A DNA stretch of 64,000 bases from Jiangella mangrovi (GTDB lineage: Bacteria > Actinomycetota > Actinomycetes > Jiangellales > Jiangellaceae). Each line of letters begins with the position of its first letter. Within the stretch, counting starts at the first letter, position 1. The notes under the pieces are model-generated. The model was not told where the DNA came from. It did not search any database and saw nothing but the letters and a program-made list of their open reading frames with translations. The DNA is taken from positions 2,666,001 through 2,730,000 of the forward strand of contig NZ_JACHMM010000001.1 in NCBI RefSeq assembly GCF_014204975.1. The letters run 5' to 3'. The position numbers and the translations under genes were made by a program. Positions 15,761-22,828 of the stretch are shown here, one piece after another.

Positions 15761-16813
15761 ATGGTGACAGTGGGGATCGACCCGCACAAGCAGACCCACA
15801 CCGCGGTGATCATCGACGAAGCGGGCCGGCGGGTCGGGACGCCGCTGACCGTCGACGATGATCCGTCTTCGGTCGCGAAACTGCTGGCCTGGGCCGGGCG
15901 GCGCGCCGCCGGCCGGGCGGTGACGTGGGCGATCGAGGACGGCCGCGCCCTGGCGCGGCGCCTGGCGTCGGCGCTGGTTGCGGCCGGGCAGGTGGTGGTG
16001 TGGGTGCCGGTCCGGTTGATGGTCGCCGAACGCCACCACACCGGCCCGCGGGGCAAGTCCGACCCGCTCGACGCGCTCGCCGTCGCCAAGGCCGCACTGA
16101 ACCCGGACAACGCCCGCTACCTGGCCACCCACCGTGTCGACGACCCCGGCGCACAGCTGGCGCCGCTGGTCGAGCACCGCGACCAGCTGGTCGGCGAACG
16201 GACCCGGCTGATCAACACCATGCGCTGGCGGCTGCACCAACTCGCCCCGGGCCTGGAACCGACGACGCTGACCACCCTCAAGGCGCCCCGCGAGCTGGCC
16301 GCCCGGCTCGAGGAGTTCCCCGACACCCCGCTGCGGCGAGTACTGCTGGCCAACTGCCACCGCCTCGAGACCCTCACCAGCGACATCAACGAACTCACCC
16401 GCGAACTAGGCGAACACACCCGCCGCGTCTGCCCGAACCTGCTCGCCATCCCCGGCGTCGGGCCCGTCGTGGCAGCAACCATCCTGGCCGAGCTCGGCGA
16501 CCCCACCCGCATCCGCAACGGCGCCGCGCTGGCCCGCCTGGCCGGCACCGCCCCGATCCCGGTCTGGAGCTCCGACACCGAACGACACCGCCTGGACCGC
16601 GGCGGCAACCGACGCCTGAACAGAGCCCTCCACACCATCGCCAGAACCCAAGCCCGAAGCCACCGCCCGGCTCAAGCATTGATCGCCAAACACCAGGACA
16701 CGAAGGGCAAACGCGGCGCGATACGAGTGCTCAAACGCCACCTCACCAACGTCATCCACCGCGCACTCCGCCACGACATCCCACCCACGACCTGCCAACC
16801 ATCAGCAGCTTGA
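15761..16813 (+). CDS. IS110 family transposase
   Basis: A 350-residue RuvC-like (DEDD) transposase. The N-terminal domain has VTVGIDPHKQTH (first Asp), WAIEDG (Glu) and GKSDPLDALAVAKA (Asp pair); the C-terminal Transposase_20 domain has LLAIPGVGPVVAATILAELGD and the RGGNRRLNRALH region carrying the family's conserved serine segment. The length is normal, so the copy may be active. ATG 15761 begins the RuvC strand. The stop codon overlaps TTGACA at 16810-16815, which could act as a -35 box in a circularised form. Confidence 0.93.
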   Translation: MVTVGIDPHKQTHTAVIIDEAGRRVGTPLTVDDDPSSVAKLLAWAGRRAAGRAVTWAIEDGRALARRLASALVAAGQVVVWVPVRLMVAERHHTGPRGKSDPLDALAVAKAALNPDNARYLATHRVDDPGAQLAPLVEHRDQLVGERTRLINTMRWRLHQLAPGLEPTTLTTLKAPRELAARLEEFPDTPLRRVLLANCHRLETLTSDINELTRELGEHTRRVCPNLLAIPGVGPVVAATILAELGDPTRIRNGAALARLAGTAPIPVWSSDTERHRLDRGGNRRLNRALHTIARTQARSHRPAQALIAKHQDTKGKRGAIRVLKRHLTNVIHRALRHDIPPTTCQPSAA

Positions 16814-16923
16814 CATAGAAGCGTCAACTCGGATGGGGGAGGGCGGGGCGGTGACGGGATGTGGAGGTAGGTCGGCGCGATCGCGCCTGGGCAACGGCAG
16901 CCGGGCGGCGCAGCATCGGTGAC

Positions 16924-17529
16924 ATGAGCAGAGCACTTCTCGTCATCGACATCCAGGAGTCGTTCCGGCAGCGGGCCAGCTGGGAGCTGATCTCCGACCC
17001 CGACGTCGCGGGGAAGGCGGCCGCGTTGGTCGGGCACGCCCGCGCGAACGGCGACCTGGTCGTCTGGGTCCTGCACAGCGAGCCCGGCACCGGCACCGTC
17101 TTCGATCCCGAGCTGGGGCATGTCCGGCTGCAGCCCGGTCTGGACCCCGCGCCCGGCGAGCCGGTGCTGACCAAGACCTCGCACAACGCGTTCACCACCA
17201 CCAACCTGCAGCAGCTGCTGACCGAGCGGGGTATCCGCGAGGTGGTGGTCAGCGGCATCAGGACCGAGCAGTGCTGCGAGACCACCGCCCGCCTGGCCAG
17301 TGACCTCGGCTACCGGGTGACGTTCGTGATCGACGCGACGGCGACCAACCCGATCGAGCACCCGGAGGCGCCGGCCGGGCGCGACAACGCCGAGATCGTC
17401 GCCGACCCGCGCACGCTCCAGGTGGCCGACGTCCTGACGCGGACCGAGTATGCCCTGGCCGGCCGGTTCGCGACGGTCGTGCGCGTGGCCGACGTCGTGG
17501 GCGAGGCACGAACCGCCGTGACGGTCTGA
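16924..17529 (+). CDS. Isochorismatase-family cysteine hydrolase
   Basis: A 201-residue alpha/beta hydrolase with the family triad: Asp9 (VIDIQ), Lys84 (LTKTSHNAF) and Cys117 in GIRTEQCCETTA. Members hydrolyse amide or ether bonds of small metabolites (isochorismate, nicotinamide and others); the substrate cannot be read from the sequence. The site before ATG 16924 is weak. It lies 21 nt upstream of an NTF2-like gene. Confidence 0.88.
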   Translation: MSRALLVIDIQESFRQRASWELISDPDVAGKAAALVGHARANGDLVVWVLHSEPGTGTVFDPELGHVRLQPGLDPAPGEPVLTKTSHNAFTTTNLQQLLTERGIREVVVSGIRTEQCCETTARLASDLGYRVTFVIDATATNPIEHPEAPAGRDNAEIVADPRTLQVADVLTRTEYALAGRFATVVRVADVVGEARTAVTV

Positions 17530-17549
17530 GACGTGCCAGGCTGGCGGCC

Positions 17550-17924
17550 ATGGACAGAGCACGGGTCGAAGCGTGGATCGAGGCCTACGAGCTCGCGTGG
17601 CGCACGCCCGGCGTCGAGGCGCTCGGCGACCTGTTCGCCGACGGCGCGAGCTACTCGCAGGGTCCCTACCGCGACCCCGTCGTCGGCCTGCCGGCGATCG
17701 GGCGCATGTGGGAGGCCGAGCGGGCCGGCCCTGAAGAGGTGTTCCGCATGGACACCGAGGTGGTCGCGGTCGACGGCGACACCGCGGTCGTGCGGGCCGA
17801 GGTCTGGTACGGCGACCCCGTGAGGCAGGAGTACCGCGACCTGTGGATCGTCCGCCTGGACGACGGCGGGCGCTGCACCTGGTTCGAGGAGTGGCCGTTC
17901 GCCCCGCCCCGCCGCCGCGACTGA
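17550..17924 (+). CDS. SnoaL/NTF2-like small protein
   Basis: A 124-residue cone-shaped NTF2-like fold (WIEAYELAWRTPGVEALGDLF at the start, DLWIVRLDDGGRCTWFEEWP at the end). Such proteins act as isomerases, cyclases or binding pockets; no specific role can be assigned. CAGGCT at 17537-17542 lies 7 nt before ATG 17550 and there is no good ribosome-binding site, so it may be leaderless. It converges with the WYL regulator. Confidence 0.75.
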   Translation: MDRARVEAWIEAYELAWRTPGVEALGDLFADGASYSQGPYRDPVVGLPAIGRMWEAERAGPEEVFRMDTEVVAVDGDTAVVRAEVWYGDPVRQEYRDLWIVRLDDGGRCTWFEEWPFAPPRRRD

Positions 17925-17931
17925 GCCCCCA

Positions 17932-18756
17932 CTAGTCCTCCGCAGCGGCGTCCTCGATCGGGCCGGGGCGGAAGATCTCGCGCACGTCGCGCGGGTCGAA
18001 GGTCTCGTGCGTGGGCTGCGCGGCCGACACGTGGTCGAGCTGGAACCAGCGCCCGGTGTCGGTCTCGCGGCTCCACGCGAGGAAGAACCAGACGCCGCGC
18101 GAGTGCGCGAACCCCAGCGGCTCGACCTGCTCGGTGATGGCCGGACCGTCGGCGGGCGCGTAGTCGAGCAGGACGACGCGGTGGTCGCGGATGGCGTCGG
18201 TGAGGGCGGTGCGGACGGCGTCGTCGTGCGGCGGCACCGGCTCGCCCGGACGGATCCAGATGCGGTCGGCGACGGCGGTGACGTCGGCCCGGCGGTCGGT
18301 GGCGACAGCCCGCAGCACCTTCGCGGCGGCGGACGACGCGGCGGCGGCGTAGGGCTGGTCGGGCACGGACTGCAGCCCGATGACGATGGCCAGCGCCTCG
18401 TCGGGCGTGAGGCTCAGCGAGCGCTGCCCGGTCTGGTCGATGACGTAGCCGCCCTGCGGCCCGCTGGAGGCCCGGATCGGCACGCCCGACTGCTGCAGCG
18501 CGATGACGTCGCGCTTGACGGTGCGGGCGGAGACGCCGAGCCGCTCGGCCAGCCAGGACGACGTGCGGCCCTGGCGCCCCGCGGCGTGCAGCTCGCGGGC
18601 GAGGTGGTCGAGGCGGCTGGTGCGGTTGGTCCGGCCACTGGCGGGGTCACCCGCCGGGGTCGGGGTCTCGGCCGAGCCCGGCCGGCGCATGCGCGGCAGC
18701 CGGGACGGCACGTCGGTGGTGTCGTGCTGAGCCGTCGCCTGGCCCTGGCTGCCCAT
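17932..18756 (-). CDS. YafY-type HTH/WYL-domain transcriptional regulator
   Basis: A 274-residue regulator: Pro/Thr-rich N-terminal 45 residues, a DeoR-like HTH (LDHLARELHAAGRQGRTS, then RLGVSARTVKRDVIAL) and a WYL effector domain (VLLDYAPADG, RGVWFFLAWSRETDTGRWFQLDHV). WYL proteins sense small ligands or nucleic acids. ATG 18756 has GGGGAGGA about 8 nt upstream. It is divergent from the Ser/Thr kinase gene, with 164 nt between. Confidence 0.88.
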   Translation of the reverse strand: MGSQGQATAQHDTTDVPSRLPRMRRPGSAETPTPAGDPASGRTNRTSRLDHLARELHAAGRQGRTSSWLAERLGVSARTVKRDVIALQQSGVPIRASSGPQGGYVIDQTGQRSLSLTPDEALAIVIGLQSVPDQPYAAAASSAAAKVLRAVATDRRADVTAVADRIWIRPGEPVPPHDDAVRTALTDAIRDHRVVLLDYAPADGPAITEQVEPLGFAHSRGVWFFLAWSRETDTGRWFQLDHVSAAQPTHETFDPRDVREIFRPGPIEDAAAED

Positions 18757-18908
18757 CGCCGGTCCTCCCCGAGGCCGGTCCCTTCGGCCCGGCCGCACCC
18801 CCATGATCCATAGTGATCGTGTTGGGTCATAGCAAAGCACGCCGCAGGCCCGTTGGCGTGGTGCTCGCCCGGCGTGGCTCGCGAATGCCTCACCAGGCCG
18901 TCGTCGGT

Positions 18909-18914
18909 TACCGT
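18909..18914 (+). promoter_or_regulatory. -10 box of leaderless kinase gene
   Basis: TACCGT ends exactly 6 nt before GTG 18921, so the transcript probably begins at the start codon. This decides the start of the kinase. Confidence 0.6.
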
Positions 18915-18920
18915 CTACCT

Positions 18921-20645
18921 GTGGATGCGAGGCCGGCCGAACTCACCCACATCGGCCCATACCGAGTGCTCCGGCAGATCGGTGAGGGCGGCATGGGGGT
19001 GGTCTATCTGGCGACGGCTCCCGACGGGCGGCCGGTGGCGGTCAAGACCCTCCGGCCGTGGCTCGTCGGAGGCACCGACGGCCGGCGCCGGTTCGAGCGC
19101 GAGGTCACCACGCTCACCCGGGTCCGCGGCGCGCGGGTGGCCGAGGTCCTCGACGCCGACGTGGCGGCGGACCCGCCCTACATCGTCACCCGGTTCGTCG
19201 ACGGCGTCCCCTTGAGCACGTGGGTGGCCGAGCACGGACCGCTGGCCGACGGCGACCTGAAGATCCTGGCGCACGGCCTGCTCGAGGCGCTGACCTCGGT
19301 GCACGCGGCCGGCGTCGTGCACCGCGACATCAAGCCCGGCAACGTCATGCTGGCGCCGGGCGGGCCGGTGCTCATCGACTTCGGCATCGCGCACGCCACC
19401 GACGACACCCGGCTCACCGCCACCGGCCTGATCTCCGGCACGCCCGGCTACTTCGCCCCTGAGACCATCCTCGGCCGCGACCCGACCTCGGCGACCGACG
19501 TCCACGCGTGGGCGGCCACGCTGACCTACGCCGCCACCGGCCGCGCGCCCTACGGCAGCGGCCCCGACCTCGCCCTCGTCGACCGCATCCGGCGCGGCGA
19601 GCACGACCTCACCGGCGTCGCGCCCTGGCTGGCGACGGTGCTCGACGCGGCCCTGCACCCCGATCCGGCCCGCCGGCCGGGCGTCGACGGCGTCATGCGC
19701 TCGATCGGCCCGGTCGAGCCGCCGACGGTCGCCACGCCGCCCGCCGTCACCGCTCCGACCGTCGCCGTCCCGCCGCACGCCGCCCCCACCGTCGCCGCGC
19801 CTGCCGGCCCCGCCGCGCGATTGGCGCCGGCCCTCGACGACACCGCCGTCATCGCGCCCGTCCCGCCGCCCCCGCTGGCCGAGCCGCCCACCCCGCCGGC
19901 CTACGTCGCGCCCACTCGCGTCCAGCCGCCGTTGCGGCAGGGGTTCCCGCCGCCACTGCCCGGCTACGAGCAGCGCAACCGCGAGCAGCGGGCCCGCCAG
20001 CACCAGCCCCAGCAGCCGCCGAAGCCGTCGCCGCTGGCCGTGCCGCCGCCGCGCCCGGGTGGAGAGTCGATCGCCCCGGGCAGCTGGCGGTCGCGGGTGG
20101 CCATCGGACTGGGCGGGCTGCTGCTGTTCTTCCTCATCGCATCCGCGCCGTACGCGGGCGCCGTCGCAGCCCTCATGATCCTGCTGACCGGCCGCATCGT
20201 CTGGCGCATCCAAAGGCGGCTGTTCGAGCGGCGCGAGGCGCGCGGCGCCCAGCGCAACGACTCGGTCGTGGCGGCCCTGGCCGCGCCGTGGGACGTGCTC
20301 GCCGCGGCCGTCCCGTGCCTGGCCCAGCTGCTGGTGGCGGCCGTGGGTGCCGCGCTGGTGGGCGGCATCCTCGACCTGCTCGACGCCGGCGGGGCGCGGA
20401 CGCCGTCCATCGGAGCGGCGGTCGTGGCGACGTGGCTCATCTGGCGGGGGCCCGGGACGGTGCGCAGCCGCCACGGCATCCGGTCCATGCTGGCGCCGCT
20501 GGACCGCTCGCGCGATCTCGCCTGGGTGGTGCTCGGGGCGCTGTTCATCCTGGTGTGCGGTGCGGCGCTGGTCTTCGACTCCTTCGGAGCCGGTTGGTGG
20601 CCCGCCGACTACTCCTTCACCGACCTGAACCGCTGGCGCGGCTGA
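18921..20645 (+). CDS. Membrane Ser/Thr protein kinase (PknB/Hanks type)
   Basis: A 574-residue kinase. The catalytic domain (about 12-265) has the Gly loop GEGGMGVVYLA, Lys42 in VAVKTLRPW, HRDIKPGNV, DFGIAH and GTPGYFAPE, so it should be active. A Pro/Ala-rich linker (about 270-390) leads to at least four membrane segments (for example IGLGGLLLFFLIASA and WVVLGALFILVCGAALVF). There are no PASTA repeats, so the sensory input lies in the membrane part. GTG 18921 is set by the leaderless -10 box; an in-frame ATG at 18885 is the alternative. Confidence 0.9.
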   Translation: MDARPAELTHIGPYRVLRQIGEGGMGVVYLATAPDGRPVAVKTLRPWLVGGTDGRRRFEREVTTLTRVRGARVAEVLDADVAADPPYIVTRFVDGVPLSTWVAEHGPLADGDLKILAHGLLEALTSVHAAGVVHRDIKPGNVMLAPGGPVLIDFGIAHATDDTRLTATGLISGTPGYFAPETILGRDPTSATDVHAWAATLTYAATGRAPYGSGPDLALVDRIRRGEHDLTGVAPWLATVLDAALHPDPARRPGVDGVMRSIGPVEPPTVATPPAVTAPTVAVPPHAAPTVAAPAGPAARLAPALDDTAVIAPVPPPPLAEPPTPPAYVAPTRVQPPLRQGFPPPLPGYEQRNREQRARQHQPQQPPKPSPLAVPPPRPGGESIAPGSWRSRVAIGLGGLLLFFLIASAPYAGAVAALMILLTGRIVWRIQRRLFERREARGAQRNDSVVAALAAPWDVLAAAVPCLAQLLVAAVGAALVGGILDLLDAGGARTPSIGAAVVATWLIWRGPGTVRSRHGIRSMLAPLDRSRDLAWVVLGALFILVCGAALVFDSFGAGWWPADYSFTDLNRWRG

Positions 20646-20654
20646 AGATCCACT

Positions 20655-20695
20655 GGTGAACAGGGGTGCGTGTGACGCGTCACAGACTGTTCACC
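20655..20695. promoter_or_regulatory. Nested dyads upstream of DUF47-pit
   Basis: GGTGAACAG (20655-20663) and CTGTTCACC (20687-20695) are perfect inverted repeats. Between them lies the perfect 14-bp palindrome TGTGACGCGTCACA (20671-20684), CRP-like half-sites with only 4 bp between. Could be overlapping regulator sites or the kinase terminator. Confidence 0.5.
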
Positions 20696-20721
20696 GTTTA
20701 GCATTCGAGCGTTCGCCTACG
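20689..20721 (+). promoter_or_regulatory. Candidate PHO box of DUF47-pit
   Basis: Three 11-nt units: GTTCACC starts at 20689, a degenerate unit at 20700, GTTCGCC at 20711. This matches the direct-repeat layout of actinomycete PhoP sites and resembles the clearer box upstream of pstS. Confidence 0.5.
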
Positions 20722-20738
20722 TCCGACTGAGGAGTTTC

Positions 20739-21350
20739 GTGCGCTTTTCTCCGCGAGACAACGCCTTCTTCGACCTGTTCGCCGCCGACGCACACAACCT
20801 GCGCGACGGCGTTCGGCTGCTGTCCGAGGCGCTCGCGTCCGACGCGGACCGGGCAGCGCTCGCCGTCGCGCTCAAAGAGGTCGAACACCAGGGCGACGAG
20901 CACACCCACGACATCATCCGGCGGGTCAACTCCACGTTCGTCACGCCGTTCGACCGCGAGGACATCTACCGGCTGGCCAGTGCGCTCGACGACGTCCTCG
21001 ACGACGTCGACGCCGCGGTGGACCTCATGGTGCTGTACCGCGTGGGCGACCTGCCGTCGGGCGTGGGCGACATGGTCGACGTCCTCGACCGCGCGGCCGA
21101 GCTGACCGCCGAGGCGATGCCGCGGCTGCGGTCGGCGTCGGAGCTGACCGACTACTGGATCGAGGTCAACCGGCTGGAGAACCAGGCCGACCAGGTCTAC
21201 CGGCGGCTGCTCGCGCGGATCTTCTCCGGCGAGTACGACGCGCTGACGGTGCACAAGCTCAAGGACGTCGTCGACACCCTCGAGTCCGCCGTCGACGGGT
21301 TCGAGACGGTCGCGAACATCGTCGAACAGATCGCCATCAAGGAGTCGTGA
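20739..21350 (+). CDS. DUF47 (PhoU-like) phosphate transport accessory protein
   Basis: A 203-residue all-helical PhoU-like protein with repeated acidic metal-binding helices (EHQGDEHTHDIIRRVN; DREDIYRLASALDDVLDD; RLENQADQVYRRLLARIF). DUF47 proteins pair with Pit transporters and are thought to regulate them. GTG 20739 has GAGGAG about 6 nt upstream. The pit gene starts 4 nt after its stop, so the two are co-transcribed, probably under phosphate control. Confidence 0.9.
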   Translation: MRFSPRDNAFFDLFAADAHNLRDGVRLLSEALASDADRAALAVALKEVEHQGDEHTHDIIRRVNSTFVTPFDREDIYRLASALDDVLDDVDAAVDLMVLYRVGDLPSGVGDMVDVLDRAAELTAEAMPRLRSASELTDYWIEVNRLENQADQVYRRLLARIFSGEYDALTVHKLKDVVDTLESAVDGFETVANIVEQIAIKES

Positions 21351-21354
21351 GCGA

Positions 21355-22362
21355 GTGGAGCTCGCGCTCATCCTGACGGTGATCGTCGTCGCGCTGTCGT
21401 TCGACTACACCAACGGGTTCCATGACGCCGCCAACGCCATCGCGACCTCGGTGTCGACCCGCGCGCTGACGCCCCGCGCGGCGCTGCTCATGGCCGCGTC
21501 GATGAACCTCATTGGCGCCTTCCTCGGCACCGGCGTGGCCGAGACCGTCGGCTCCGGCATCATCGTGGCGCCGACGGGCGACAGCGGACTGCTCGTCGTG
21601 CTCGCGGCCCTGGTCGGCGCCATCGTCTGGAACCTCATCACCTGGTGGTTCGGGCTGCCGTCGTCCTCGTCGCACGCGCTCATCGGCGGCCTCGTCGGCG
21701 CGGCCATCGCGTCGGCGAACACGGTGCAGTGGATGGGGATCTTCGAGAAGGTCGTCATCCCGATGGTGCTCTCGCCGATCGTGGGGTTCCTCCTCGCGTT
21801 CCTGGTCATGCTGGCGATCCAGTGGATCTTCCGGCGGGCCAACCCCGGCCGGGTCAACCGCGGCTTCCGCATGGCACAGACGTTCAGCGCCGCGGCCATG
21901 GCGCTGGGGCACGGCCTGCAGGACGCGCAGAAGACCATGGGCGTCATCACGCTCGCCCTGGTCGTCGGGCAGTACCAGACCGGCTTCGAGGTGCAGTGGT
22001 GGGTCATCGTGCTGGCGGCGACGGCGCTCGCCGCGGGCACGTACGCCGGCGGCTGGCGGATCATGCGGACGCTGGGCCGGCGCATCGTCCACCTCGACCC
22101 GCCCATGGGCTTCGCGGCCGAGTCGGTCGCGGCCAGCGTCCTGTACACGACGGCGTTCGCCTACCACGCGCCGATCTCGACCACCCAGACCATCACGTCC
22201 GCCGTCATCGGCGTGGGCTCGACGAAGCGGCTCTCGGCCGTGCGCTGGGGTGTCGCCGGGAACATCGTCACCGCCTGGGTGCTGACCATCCCGATGGCCG
22301 GGCTGGCGGCGGCGATCTGCTACGGGCTCCTGCATCTGCTGCCGGGCCTGCGCTCCCTCTGA
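21355..22362 (+). CDS. pit: Low-affinity inorganic phosphate transporter, Pit family
   Basis: A 335-residue membrane transporter for metal-phosphate, driven by the proton gradient. Two inverted PHO-4 repeats are visible: FDYTNGFHDAANAIATSVSTRAL near the N-terminus and AHGLQDAQKTMG-type sequence (MALGHGLQDAQKTMGVI) in the second half, with about ten membrane segments. GTG 21355 overlaps the end of the DUF47 reading frame region with GAG-rich upstream sequence. The two proteins form a functional pair that complements the high-affinity Pst system at 27.5-31.7 kb. Confidence 0.93.
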   Translation: MELALILTVIVVALSFDYTNGFHDAANAIATSVSTRALTPRAALLMAASMNLIGAFLGTGVAETVGSGIIVAPTGDSGLLVVLAALVGAIVWNLITWWFGLPSSSSHALIGGLVGAAIASANTVQWMGIFEKVVIPMVLSPIVGFLLAFLVMLAIQWIFRRANPGRVNRGFRMAQTFSAAAMALGHGLQDAQKTMGVITLALVVGQYQTGFEVQWWVIVLAATALAAGTYAGGWRIMRTLGRRIVHLDPPMGFAAESVAASVLYTTAFAYHAPISTTQTITSAVIGVGSTKRLSAVRWGVAGNIVTAWVLTIPMAGLAAAICYGLLHLLPGLRSL

Positions 22363-22420
22363 CGCGTCCACGCTCGGCGGTGGGGTGCTGACGTGGGTCG
22401 GGCCCTGCTGTCTCGATTGT

Positions 22421-22517
22421 CGAGGGCGCGGCGGCGCGCCTCAAGTCTGCACGCGGTTGTGGTTGCTTCGCCGCTGTGGTGGGGGCGCTTGACTTGACCC
22501 GCGCCGCCGCGCCCTCG
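22421..22517. repeat. Long inverted repeat, 27-bp arms
   Basis: Arms 22421-22447 (starting CGAGGGCGCGGCGGCGCG) and 22491-22517 match at 25 of 27 positions around a 43-nt loop. It is part of the 466-bp spacer 22363-22828, which holds only repeats and a promoter. Confidence 0.8.
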
Positions 22518-22602
22518 CCTTTCACAGCACCAGCGCCCCCTCCCCGGAATGGACCCGGCCCTCAGACCCGCCGTGCTCCTGTTCCGCTGGCCGCTCACTG
22601 TT

Positions 22603-22657
22603 GATCATGGGGAAGGTCGGTTTCTGCGGCGCCGTTGAGCCGACCTTCTCCATGATC
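22603..22657. repeat. GATCATGGAGAA-type palindromic repeat, copy C1
   Basis: Arms 22603-22620 and 22640-22657 (GATCATGGGGAAGGTCGG with its complement, one mismatch) around a 19-nt loop. Overlaps the next repeat by 6 nt. Confidence 0.8.
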
Positions 22658-22703
22658 ATCAAGGATCGGCCGCGCTATGACGTGGTCGATCCTTGATGAT
22701 CAT
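22652..22703. repeat. ATGATCATCAAGGATCG palindrome, copy C2
   Basis: Perfect 17-bp arms 22652-22668 and 22687-22703 around an 18-nt loop. It shares the TGATCAT core with the other copies but has a different inner arm, like the copy at 50463. Confidence 0.8.
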
Positions 22704-22743
22704 GGGCGGGGTGGCCGGGGGCGCACGCCAGGCGGCGCATGTC

Positions 22744-22794
22744 TTGACAGGAGGCACCCGGCACCGACACTCTTGATCGCGGTAAGCGCTTTCC
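22744..22794 (+). promoter_or_regulatory. Promoter region with LacI-type operator
   Basis: TTGACA at 22744-22749 is a good -35 box; the -10 is weak. At 22781-22794 GGTAAGCGCTTTCC is a near-perfect palindrome around AAGCGCTT, the core of LacI/GalR-family operators. It lies 34 nt before the start of the large secreted protein gene and suggests carbohydrate induction. Confidence 0.6.
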
Positions 22795-22828
22795 GTACGT
22801 CCTGACCCCCGCATGGACGGAGTCCCGA

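Larger units (their letters stand above)
15492..16829 (+). mobile_element. IS110-family insertion sequence
   Basis: The element holds one DEDD transposase gene, a long non-coding left end (about 270 nt) and a short right end (about 15 nt). This layout is that of the IS110 group rather than the IS1111 group. There are no terminal inverted repeats, as usual. Boundaries are inferred: the left flank ends in the arm of palindrome copy B (TCCATGAT), a CT dinucleotide follows at 15492-15493, and another CT lies at 16828-16829 just after the right-end sequence TTGACATAGAAGCGTCAA. Boundaries may be off by several nt on the left. Confidence 0.6.
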
